A DNA stretch of 64,000 nucleotides from Lanius collurio (lineage: Eukaryota > Chordata > Aves > Passeriformes > Laniidae): positions 18,798,282 to 18,862,281 of the forward strand of contig JACBWW010000008.1 of the NCBI GenBank assembly GCA_020086605.1. Reading direction: 5' to 3'. Below the pieces are notes generated by a model that worked only from the letters and a program-made list of their open reading frames with translations, had not been told where the DNA came from and did not search any database. Position 1 is the stretch's first letter, and the number at the start of each line of letters is the position of its first letter. Made by a program: the position numbers and the translations under genes. Positions 22,918 through 39,800 of this stretch are shown here, piece by piece.

Positions 22918-23045
22918 TGAGGCGGGGCGGGGCCGGGCCAGGCCTAGTCGGGCGGGAGGAGTGGAGTCGGAGCGGGGACCGCCCCTCAGCGGTGGGGCGG
23001 AGCCCGCACCTTCTATATAAAGGGCGAGCCGCGGCGCTGCTCGGC
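22918..23045 (+). promoter_or_regulatory. PLK2: PLK2 core promoter: GC boxes and TATA box
   Basis: A TATATAAAG element lies at 23014-23022, about 110 bases before the start codon. It predicts transcription start near 23045 and a 5' UTR of about 85 nt that contains no upstream ATG. Sp1-type GC boxes lie at 22924-22933 (GGGGCGGGGC) and 22994-23000 (GGGGCGG), with further GGGCGG copies between them. A TATA box inside a CpG island fits a sharply inducible, serum-response-type gene. I did not find an exact CC(A/T)6GG serum response element or a perfect p53 site in the proximal 250 bases. The exact start site is inferred. Confidence 0.8.
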
Positions 23046-23130
23046 ATCGAGACCGGAGCGGGTGGGAGGTGTGGGGTTAGTCGAGCAGGGCCGAGAAGGA
23101 CAGGCAGGACGGAGCCGGCGGGGCACGGTG
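23045..23130 (+). other. PLK2: PLK2 5' UTR (start inferred)
   Basis: This is the GC-rich leader between the position expected from the TATA box and the ATG at 23131. No ATG occurs in it, so ribosome scanning should reach the MELLRTI start directly. Its upstream boundary is uncertain by several bases. Confidence 0.6.
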
Positions 23131-28373
<5,243 letters not shown>

Positions 28374-28980
28374 AGGAACTGACTCTGTTAAACCAAATGG
28401 ACTCTCTTGTTCACTGTGAATCTACAGTGGAGATGGTGGAGCAACTAGTATGTTGATGATGGATGTGTGGTGGTACGAAAACGTGACTGTCCTAGTGTGC
28501 TGGGCACACATCTGTTAGAAGCCTAAATCTACTGTTGGACTTAAAATGTTGTGACAAGGAGTTCCTCGGATCATAGTTTTCCTTGCTTCATGTGTGTTAA
28601 AGATATATTTGACTTGAACTCGGAGCAGAATGTGTCTGCTTGCTCTGTAAGAGAGCATCTCTGATGGAGTTAAACTGTGAATACAGATCTGGAAAGGGAG
28701 GGAAGGGAGAGCTCCGTTGTTGGGGATAATTGTAACAAGCAGCTTCTGGTTGCTTAACTGTGAACTATGGCCATACTGTTTTTTTCCTTATTTTTCAAAA
28801 ATACCCACACTTGTGGCTGGCAAAGTGCATTCCTTGTTAATTTTTTTTTTTTAATTTATTACAGCCTAAAGTGAAGTATTTATTACTTTTTTTTTTTTTT
28901 TTTTTTTTTTTGGACCTTGGCATTTTAAATATAAATCTGATAAATCTGTTGGCAATAAAGAGAATGGAAATCTGAAACCT
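28374..28980 (+). other. PLK2: PLK2 3' UTR with U-rich tracts
   Basis: About 600 bases follow the stop codon (TGA 28371-28373). The distal part is strongly AU/U-rich: a T run near 28838-28850, ATTTA-containing stretches near 28853-28858 and 28877-28883, and 25 consecutive T at 28887-28911. AU-rich 3' UTRs are usual in immediate-early transcripts with short half-lives, which fits PLK2. The 3' boundary is inferred from the poly(A) signal. Confidence 0.75.
28954..28959 (+). terminator. PLK2: PLK2 polyadenylation signal AATAAA
   Basis: A canonical AATAAA sits at the end of the U-rich 3' UTR and is the first good signal after the stop codon. Cleavage is expected about 15-25 bases downstream, near 28975-28985, which is followed by a T/CT-rich stretch. 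Confidence 0.8.
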
Positions 28981-28984
28981 CATT

Positions 28985-31900
28985 CCCTGCTCTTTCTCCA
29001 GTATAATTCAACATGCTTTACTTCATATTCCAAAAAACCTTGCAGGTCTTCTTTCTCTGTGCTGTTTTTAAAAAGTCTGGTACAGGTCTGGATCCGAATG
29101 GCAGGCAGGTTTTTCTGTGTCTACACCCACTTGCTGTCACAAACGCCACCATGGCTGTTGTTAATTCTATCTGCCATCCAAGAGCAACTGGTGATGGAGC
29201 CTCCAGATTAATGATGTAGTCCTTGACACTTAGTTATTGTCCTAAGGACTTAAACCAAAAGTATGGATCTCTTCAAGATACTGCATCACAAAATTGGTGT
29301 ATCCTGATACCTCAACAGGAGACCGAATTGACCATACTGCTCACTCCCCTTCTACTGTCCTTTTTGTGTTCTTTCTACCCTTGGTTAAATGGTAACCCCA
29401 GTAAAGTAAAATCAAAAGGATTGAAGAAGTTAAAGGGTGACTTAGTGTCAGCTTTGGACTTATTCTGCCCAACTGATAACAATGAGCAACCACCAGTGTT
29501 ACTAATTCCTATTTATTATGTGCACTCAGTTTTCTGTAACAAAGCTCAGAACAGCTGAGATCAACATAGGGGATGGCCTGCTGCTTTCTGCAATTCTCTG
29601 CTCCTGAACATCCACTTATGTGAGTAATTGCTTTTCAAAATTAAAGGCAGTGCCATTTGTCAGTAAAAACTATGCAAATAAGTGCAATTACAGAGAAATC
29701 ATGGACTCCAGGCAGGGGGAAATTGTTTCACTTGTGGACTGGGTTTATTTCTCTTAGATATGACACAGCACCTGGATCTGTATAAACACATAGCTGTCTT
29801 CAAGTAACTGTTCGGATGCAACAGCAAGCAGTTCAGTTGTTTACTTTTGACCTACTGTTCCTGTAACTGAATGAGGCCTCTTCTGAAAGACATCATTTGC
29901 CATCAGAGTATCAATCACAGCAGCTGAATGGAAGGAGCAGGCAGAGTAACAAAATGCAGCCTAAACAAAGTACGGATGTCAATCTGAAATAGCAAGCAGA
30001 GGAGTTATTGCTGCCTTGCTTCATCTTACAGCAAGTGTGCATAAATGTGATTGGGTTTGTTTTATTGAATACCATGCATTAAGTAATATTTATTTACTTC
30101 TCAAGTCTAGACGGGAAGACCCAATTGAGTTCTTCAGATGGATTCATTAATGTAACTCTAGGCAGTGCAGTGAAGTTAAATATATACTTGCTATAGTGAG
30201 CAGAATTCATCTTCCCAGCTGTCTACTTTCTTCAAGGGATAGTGGGTAGTTTTATTATAAGCCATGTGAGGCCATGACTTACCTAACTGCTGCACACCTA
30301 CAGCTACTGTTGCTTTCTTTTCCCTAATGAAGTAAAATCTCCCTTTTTGTTCATGACACCAGTAAACACACAGTTTGTGTGCATTTCAAACACAAAATTT
30401 ACTAGAGCTATAGTATTTCACATGAAAAAAACACTTTTTGTTAGTTTTTTTGTTGAGTGCTAGTGAAAATGCAAACCTTAATTTCAGCTGCTCTCATTTC
30501 TTTGGGTATAAAAATCATGCTTGCATGGCTGTAATTCAGGCTTGTGTAAGCAAATTAACTTCTAATGTAGAATATTTAAAAATGTATGTAAAGTGGATGG
30601 ATGATTGAAATATACCTCACTAAAATAAGTGAATCAGCAATTTCTATGCAGTGTTTATGTTCAGTGGTTTATAAATCCTTATATATCTTTCTGCTTAGTG
30701 CAGCTTCTGCTCTGTATCTTTACCTCACTTTTTATTTTCATATTCCTAAGCAAGGGAGATGTTTAGATCAGGTTAAGGAGAAGTACACTTTTCAAGGTAC
30801 CTTTGTCCTGGTCTCTCAGCCCAAGGAGAGAATTCTTGGTGTAAGAACTTGCCCCAGGAACAAAGGTTCTGAAATTCTTTCTCAGGATGGATCCTGTCTA
30901 AAATAAGACACTGTAGTGCACTACTTGGCCTTCTTTACTTAAACACCTAACATCCCTCTTGTAGTTCTGCATATTGGAAGATAAATATTAGAAAGTTGCT
31001 TGTCTATATCCTCTGCATAACAAATGTCTAACCATCTCTTGAAAGGTGTGGTCTACATTTTATACTGGTCCATCAATTGTTCTAATCTTTTGTATTGAAA
31101 CCAAGAGAAAACAGCATAAAATTTAGTTTGAGAGTGTATGTACTTGAAATGTGGAGATTAAAATGTTGCGTGAAAGCACAAAGATTTCTCAGGTATGAAT
31201 GCTAGACACAATGAAATGACATTGACAAGAAAGAAAGGAGTCTGTTGTACTCTTATCAAAACATCCTTATGAAATCTGAAGATATATTTTTGCAAATATA
31301 CCTACATACTTATATGACCTAGTGCACTAATATGCTTGCAGCAAACAAGTCAAGAAAGAGATTCAGACAAGTCATGCTTCAGCATTAACAAAATGTATTA
31401 CCCACTGATGCCACAAGTAACTCAAGTACTCTAGGGCATTCTGTAATCCTTTTCAGGGCTCTGAAATTATTACTTTTCATTAACTTGCTATATATAATAC
31501 ATATGAGAAAAAAGAAAACAGTTTGGATATATGCTACTTTGCAATATTGAATAAAATTTCCAACATTCTCCAGTTTACTTGGGAAACTAGAAAAATATTC
31601 TGTTACTTTAAAGCTATTTCATTACTTCTCCAAATAGACATATTGGAGAATGATCCTTCAGCTGCCTATCAATAACCAGTAATTTTGTGCCCGATTAAAT
31701 GCGTTCTAAACATAAATTTGAATTTAAAAAAAGAATTATAGGTTTTTATAGGCAACTGTGAACCCCCAACTACATGCATACTCAAGGAATCAACTAGAAT
31801 CACGCATGGCATGGACCATAGCTTTTTTTTGTGTGGTCTGGTTTAATACACTTTATGCCTTCCAAACATCTATAGTGGCAGAAATATCTTTGATGAATTG

Positions 31901-34900
31901 CCAGTGTTAGACTAGCACATGTAAATTAAGAGGTTAAACTCCATTTAAATATATATTTGGAAACAAATATAGAGGATCATCATGACATTCGGAAATTAGG
32001 ATAATAGAAAGCAAAGATTTAGCCTCTGGGATTTATCCATGTAAATTAGCTTTAGTATGGGAGAAAAATTGATCCAAAAGATTCTGTTGTACTGGCTACA
32101 CTTGAAACCACTGCACTTTTTTTTTCTCTACTGTGAAATCGTAGGGAAAAAAGCCACTTTCTGTTATCCATAACAAGTAGATGTAATCCGAAGAGGAGTG
32201 AAGTATTATCCTGATTGACAATTTTAATGCCCTTTCCTGCTTACTATTGGAAGAAACACCTTAATCCTCATGATGAAAACATAAAAGGGTTAATGAAATC
32301 AACAGTACCATCCACAGAGGCATTATTAGTAGCGAACTGGTCCAGGTAAAACTCCAGTAAAGAGCTTTTTCTTCAAAGGTTGAAATGCAATAGGGTATTT
32401 TACAGTTACCTCCACTAAGGCATCTGAGTGGAAGAGCTGAAAACTCACCCAGCACTTGGGCAGTTTCTAGGCTGATATCTTTTGTAACAGGCCAGAAACG
32501 AAGGCTAATCCATGCTCTGCCTCCCTTAACATACATACATTATCCTGAAAATGACTGCTGATTTTCTGCTGACAGTTCCAAAAGTTAGATAAAGGAAAGG
32601 TGAAACAAGCGTTATCCATGAGTGAGTGATCAATGCATGGGTGTCTCTCCATATACTGAGAATCTTAGGCAGAAGTAGACTTTTTTTAATCTCATTCCCC
32701 ACTGTGAGGAACAAATATCCCATTGAAATTGCTTACCTGGATTTGAGATCTTTGGGGCTGATAACCTATCACACAACTAGGTATTCCTAGACAAAGTGCT
32801 CCAAAATGCTAAAGTAATACAATTACCCTTTAGAACCTGGTCATCTAGGACACCATTCTTGTGGACCTTTCTTCTGAAGGCTTCAGTTCATGGTATTTCA
32901 CATCAAATGACCACAACAGCAGTGGTGTTAACACCACGAATAAAAGGATCTTTGAAGTCACGTTTTCAGTCTTACTGCCAACTCCAGAAGACCTCACCTG
33001 CTCCTGGTCATGTTTCACTGGTTTCACAGACACAATAATTAGAAACGAATCAGTAGTAAACTCTGACAATTCTACACATGAATTTCTGCTCATAAAGTAG
33101 CCTCTGTATTATAGCTTATTATTACAAGACTTTTTTTCCTTATTTATTATAAATAATATAATTTCATGTAGTTTCATTGTTTTGGAATAGCCTTTACTGG
33201 AAGAGTAAAAGTGACAAGGCTTTTATAGTGGGATTCTGGATCCAGGGGATTAAGAGTGCTGGTTCTGATGGGAGAAATGGGAAGCATAATGCATTATAAA
33301 GTAGACTGTGGCAGAGAAGGAAAATCAATGAGAACAGAAGGAAGCAAGGTTATGCCATCAAAGCAAATTTAATCTTCTATAGAAAGAAAAAGGAGCAATT
33401 TATGTATCATCCTCAAGGCCAGTTTCTCATGCCTGCCATTGCATTAAGCCATGGATAGCTGCAGTAAAAAATGCATGAGACATGCAATAAGTGGGCAGAA
33501 CAAGAAAGGCTGGAATTTTCAGTACAGGGAAATCCAAGGCAGCTGAGACAAGCTCGTGTAATTTAAATGCCTTTTATTATATATTAGTGCAGGCTGCAAC
33601 AGTTATGTTTGATGTTGCATTACACAGAAAATTTTAAAAGCTAGCCTGATTTTCAGATGCCCTAACCTCTGTTGACAATGGGCACCTGTGGAAATGAAAG
33701 TGGATGGCCTCTGCTTCCAAGCAAGGTTAGATATCTCATAAAAGGACACAGAGCACAATAGTGTCAGGCAGTGGTTATAAAAGTGGCAGAGAGAGAGGAG
33801 TGTACACAGAGTGATTATGGGATTATTCAGTCGTATATGATGCTGTTTCTGTCTCTCTAAGCATTTGCACTGAACTCTTCCTCACTTCTGATCATCTCCA
33901 CTCAATGTCAGTTCCTTCTTGTTATTGTTAATTACAAATAATTAGAGGGTTTGCTAGGGAGGGTGAATCATGGCACAAGAGGGTATATGGGAACATGGAT
34001 TTACAGTGGGGTTCTGGAAAAAGTGAGGGAGCTCATAACACCAGGAGGAAGGAAAGGTGCTGGAGAGCTGTGACTCAGGGGAGGGAGACCTGGAATGGAA
34101 ACATGAGGGAGGGCTGGCTGGGGCAGCCAGTGGAGAGGATATTCTGGGAGGCAGAGGCCCCATTTTGAACTCTCCCCTGGAGCATGTTGTGGAGGAAGTG
34201 ATGGCAGTGAGGTGGGAGGCAGCTGGACAGATGAGGTGTGGCAGGTCATTGGCCAGCAGGGCCAAGGCAGGGCCACAGCAGGCCTGGAGGAGCCCAGGAG
34301 CTGCCCAAGGATGGCTCCAGCTGCAGGAACCAGCCCCAGGCAGGGCCAGGGCAGGCCCCAGGTGCCCTCACAGCAGGACCTGCAGCGGGGAGCCTCCCTT
34401 CCAGTCACCTTTGCCACATGGACAAGGGGCATCATGAAATTGGGGAGGGGAACAGACTGGTCTTTGGGGGAGAAAATAATAGCAACGAGAAACCACAGAG
34501 GATTATTGATCTATGATAATTGATCCATTTTCAGCCAATAAAAGAGGAGTAAGTGGGTGCTAATATTTTCAGAGAAGGAGAGTGAGCTTCAGTGTTACCT
34601 CATGAGTTGTGTCAAAGAGAGCTGTTTGAGGGGATGTGGGACAATAGAGAAGATGGCCAGCATGCTCTGCTAGTGGTAAAAGCAGGTATGGACCAGAAGT
34701 GAAACATCAAGCGTTGTGACCAGAGAAAAGACAATAACAGGAATCAAGACAAAACAGGGAATGAGTCAAGTGAAGAAATTCAAAATCACAGAAAAAAATA
34801 AAATCTGGCCATATTAAATGGAACTGAGAAGAGAAGGGATACAATTGAACTTACATATTAGCAGCCTTCTCACATCTGTTGCCAGGAGAGCCAAGAGAGC

Positions 34901-36714
34901 AATGCCAAAGTGGGTCAAATGGAGGATTAGCAGTGTGAAAGTGAAGGCAGTCAAAGCACGCATCATACTTGAAGGAGGAGACAGGAGTGGAGCTGGACAG
35001 GTGAAAACAAAAGGCCTGCTGAGGGAGTGAATTCCTCTCCAAGTAATAGAGAAAGTACTCTGTCAAGAGGCAACACACGTATTACACACAACACGCATCT
35101 CTGAGGGAATTAAATGTGAAGTAAGTGTTTACAGAATTTTCACATTCTCAGTAAAACAAAGGATTAGCAAAGATCTGATCCAGTTAGATTAGTGGTGCTA
35201 GCACTGGGGACCAGTATTGCAAGACAATGCATTACTCTTCTGAGTCACTGGTTTCGTTCTCACATGGGCCTTTATTAACTGCAAATCTTTACCTCCTGAT
35301 GGTTGCCTCATGTGAAATGAGTTGATGGCTCATTCCTGTTCATACTGAGAAGGTATCCACATTACAAAAATCATCACTGTTAATTACAAGCCATTTGCAT
35401 TAATTGGTATCCTTGCTGGAAGTCTTCACAGGGAAGAAGTCTAATGACTAAACAACATTACACATGGCAACTAAACACCCCATTTCCATGAAGTTGCTCC
35501 TGATTTGTCAGGGATTATGTGGAGTATTTGGGGTGGGTGACCAGGAATATGGCAGTTGTTGCCTGAGACATGTGATATATTGGTGGACTTTTTAGAACCA
35601 ACTGATTTTCTGAGCTTAAACTTTCAGCAGTGACGGTGATTTATGACTTTTGTGTACTGTACCTGTTGTGGACTACTACTTGCAATGGAAAGAGCTTCCC
35701 ATGTCCTAGTATTTTACTGTGGTTTATTTTCTGACTTTTTTTGCCATTACTGTTTCCACTTGATTGCCCATCATCTACATAATGACAAATTAAACTTCTA
35801 TTTTCTATTTTATCCACAACAAGTGAAATTGATGTCTTCTTAATAGATTATTTCTTTTGTTTCAGGTTTACCTTTTCATAATTTCAGATGTAAAAGTGCA
35901 GTAGAAAGTTCCATTCTTCAACAAGACAAACTAAAATGAAGGGGAAGACAGTACAGATACTGTACTGAGCTCAGACAATCCTAAACATTTTGAACAGACA
36001 AGAAGCTGGTGACATTAATAGTTCTCAGGGAGGTGTGTAGACATTGGAAATACAGTTACCTTAAAAGGGTAACAACTCAACGACATGAAACAGGGATCTT
36101 GCCCAAAATTAGAGCCTGTAGCATCATTGTCTCCGTGACATACAGTCTTGTTCCCCTTCTTAATTGTTGTATCCATCCAACTCATATGTGAAGTGCTATA
36201 GATCCCACAGGGTATCTCTTTAGTATTTAGATGTACTTCTGCTGGGTTTTCCACTTCAAATTATTTCTAAATACTAACACATTGGATGTAATGTGGAGCA
36301 CAGTGATCAGATAAACAGCATTAGTACATCTGTTTTACAAAAGGGAGACAGAGCGCAGAGGGAACTTGCTTATCAGCTTAAGATATCTTTCTTCAGTGTT
36401 TCTCAAAAATTCGGAGTTTTTACTGGTGCCAAGTCTTCCTCCGCAGGAGGAATCCTCAGCATTTCTCCTGGTCAGGTATTGGGGTCTCAAAGTAGGAACT
36501 TGGAGAGGAGGGAACTAGTGATGACCTTTCTTTTGGATGAAGAAAAGGAAAAAGAAACAAAAGCCGTGGAGGGATCCTACAGAGACACATGGCATTTTCT
36601 ACTTAGCACTGATTCTTTCCACAAACAATAGATTTAAGCTGGGGACTTACTGAAACCAGGGTCTTGGAAAAACAAAGAATGATCTTGTAATTGTGTATCC
36701 AGTTTATGGTGTAT
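28985..36714. other. PLK2 downstream intergenic region, part 1
   Basis: AT-rich unique DNA with no convincing gene. Frames of 60-111 codons just after the PLK2 poly(A) site (29013-29558) lack splice sites and family resemblance. The GC-rich island at 34060-34440 is the only compositional anomaly. Confidence 0.65.
34060..34440. other. GC-rich island in the intergenic desert, no gene seen
   Basis: This block is markedly GC-rich, with short repeated motifs around CAGGGCCA and GGCAGGGCC (34255-34360), against AT-rich flanks. Open frames of 92-144 codons occur on both strands but overlap each other. They have no start context, splice sites or family resemblance I can name, so they follow from the composition. 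It could be an unrecognised repeat or an old LTR. CG dinucleotides are few, so it is not a CpG-island promoter. Confidence 0.6.
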
Positions 36715-36853
36715 AAATACCCTTAGGACAATACTCCCAGGCACATGGTCTGACTCTTGGGGATGGTGCTGTGCAGGATTTGGACTTGATGCTCCTTGTG
36801 GGTCCTTTCCAACTCAGCATATTCTGTTAATTCTGTGATTTCCTATGATTTAG
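36715..36853 (+). mobile_element. CR1 LINE, short 3' tail
   Basis: The segment AGGCACATGGTCTGACTCTT, then GGACTTGATGCTCCTTGTGG, then TCCTTTCCAACTCAGCATAT, ending in repeated TTCTGTGATTTCCTATGATT, is the standard end of a bird CR1. Only the last 140 bases survive. Confidence 0.85.
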
Positions 36854-39800
36854 TACTGGACATTGCAATTCTAGTAGTGTTCAATAGCATAGGTTTGTAA
36901 ATGCTGTTTTTATCTAATTTGCACTCTTTTAAACTAAAATAGAGGCAATCATGTATGTAATCAGTGTATTGCCTGCCACTTATAAAGTCTTTAGATGTTT
37001 TGTTAAATTAATTCTGGTTTTAATAGCCTTAAAAAAGACCATTTTCATGTTTGTAACTTCAATAAGACTTATAAAAGTCTTTCTAAATTCACTAGACAAA
37101 AGGGATCAGCTGTAGAATATTTTCCACCAGTGAACAGGTGTAAAACAACCATAAAACTCTAAGTCCTTTAAATCTCATATTTTCAAGTATGTTTACAAAG
37201 CAAGATTATAGCACACTCACAGAACAAGGAGAATAATTCTACCTAATATTTTCTTGGGGTGATTAAATCCCTAAGATCAGTATAAGCTAAATTTAGATGA
37301 AAAATTATAGTATTCCAGCTACTGCACAGCAAATTGAAGTATAGGATTTACTTCTTTTCTAAATGGAGCCATGAAGAAATGTAAAGAAATTTTATAATTT
37401 TGGCTGAGTTTGACTTACTGGTCCCATTTTAAGATGGAATCTCTGTCTATGATAAATGCTTCTCAAAAATAAGGGAATGTGAAATCATTACTTAATATAA
37501 ATGAAATAGATACATTTTATTAAATTAGATGCTTATAATGGGTAAATCTTGTTCACCTGGGTTACTTCTAACAGTTCCACTGATAGCAAAAGGACTGCAC
37601 TGAGAAAGGGAAGATGTGTTTGTTGTTAAAAATCTCATTAGGTAAGAGCCTTTGATGGCAGGAATGCGACTAGGGCTGATGATTTCTGGGGGCGGGTAAG
37701 TGTCTTTCTGAAGAGAAAGGACATAACATCCCTTCTCCTTAGGGGGTTTCCAAACTTTTGCTACCAGTGGCTGCTATCCCCTGCAAAACCCTTCCGATTT
37801 CAGGAAATATTCAGACAGGCCCAAGGTGGTGAGTTAGTATCTCTTGTTGCAGCAGTGTGAACTAATTANTTCTAGTTTGCTAGTATTTGAATTAGAATTG
37901 GATCAGTGCTGATCCAGGTCACAAATTAAACAATCTTTCCCTCCTAAATCTCACATTTAAATTCTATGCACAACACCATTCCATGCTGAATTGTGAAAGC
38001 ATCTAGAAGAGATCTGCACAGAAGTTCCTGGATGCTGGCTGGCATGGTTTCTTTCTCTTTCTGCCAGTGATATAATATAACAAGCATATTACCCCTTCAC
38101 AGACTGGAAATGGTCTTCTCTATTTTCTGTCATGCCTTGTCAAACTTCTCTACTGATAGACTGCTCCAGAATTAATAGGCACAATCTCTGCTGGTGGACC
38201 ATGTTTCCCTAAGCTACATACTGTTATGAAGTGTTTTGTTTATCCAATCTATACCAGTACTTGACAGTCCTTTCTGCAAGAGAAGCATAAAATTGTTCTT
38301 AGAAGAAGAAGGAAAGTCCTCCCTCAGTAGGTACAAAGTCAGCATCTGAAGCCAGTAGAGAAACTTGTGGTAGATGTAAATTTGATACATATCTGGTGTT
38401 GAATTAATAGCCAACAGTCTGGCTTTTCTTTTTTCATGGCTATTCTTTTTTCTGGCTTGTTGAGTTACTGGCAAAGAGAGGGAAGATGCTGGTAGAGTTT
38501 TGGGAGAAAGGCTGCTGTAGGCAACTAGGCTGAAGTGAAGTCTCTTTGCCTTCAAGAAATCAGAACCACTTTTTTGCAGATTGGGGAAAGTTGTCCAAGT
38601 CCTTTAGGAGTGCAAAGTTTAACACCTGTCTTTCTCCATATTTTGTGCTGGGGAGTTTGATGACCTTCTGTGCTTGATTAGAGTAGGTTTTCAGAGGTGC
38701 CTTGCCCTCTTGTTTACCCTGGAACTGTGGGCCACACTTGTGGTAAACAACTAAGGGTTGAACACTTCACTGCTCAGTATTTTAACACTTCAATCTGTTT
38801 CAAAGTTTTCACCTCAGACTACTTTGGACCTTTTCTGCTGATGTGAATATTTGAAGCAATTTAAAAGATTGTGTCTAATTTTTGCATTTTAGTGGCTCAA
38901 GCTTGAAATAAACATTCATTGCATGACCAGAATATTAATTTAGTTGCCTGCTTGCCACTGACTTTTAAGCTTCTTGCTATAGCAAACAAGTTGATATTTA
39001 TTCATCTTGATTCTTAGAAATAATAAAATGAGGAATTTCAAAGACTTTTAATAAATATTGCTGTAGTTTTATAAAAAGGATTGTATTAATAAAACAATAT
39101 TTCCAAGGTCAAATCTAATGTAACGCCATATTGTCTGTGAAGATACAGTCAGTTTTCATATTTTGTCCAGTATATCTGTTATTTAACAGTCTGTATCTTT
39201 TGGAATTACCCAGATGTACAAATTAGAATTCTCCAGTAGTAATGCTGTGAATATATTGACAATTTTATTCCTAAAAAAACTTGGTATTTTTTCTTTTGTT
39301 TTTATACTAAAATACAGTTATTCATTAAGGTAAACTACTTTATATTTTGCCTTGGCTTTTTAGGTCAGATTTACACATTCGACAGTTTCCCTATGCCAAA
39401 CTGACATCAACATGAAGTGTGTCACAGTAAAGTAATTCTTTACAGCAGCAACACCAATACAGTACTTTTCCACCTTCCCTGACCCATTTACCACTGTCTT
39501 TCCCTGCACCTTTCTGTAAACGTAGTTGTGAAATAAATAAATATTGTATGTTATGAAATGTGAGGCTGTTTGTAATTTCATGTAATTTATAGACATTTTA
39601 TTTATTATAATTTATATAGAGATAAACTGACAAATTTTCTGACATAAGTGCTGCAAATTGAGCAAAAGAAACATCATTTTTTATCTGTCATCCTTGATAC
39701 TGTAGTTGTTTCAGGACTAGGATTACTTTTTCAACATTCTTTATGCACATTAACTAAAATTGTGAAAAAATCTAAGATTTTAGTCAATCTTTCTCTAGCC

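Noticed and set aside
34001..34435. 144-codon - strand frame, with + strand frames overlapping it
   Set aside because: The frames sit in a GC-rich low-complexity island, overlap on both strands and resemble no family. Composition explains them.
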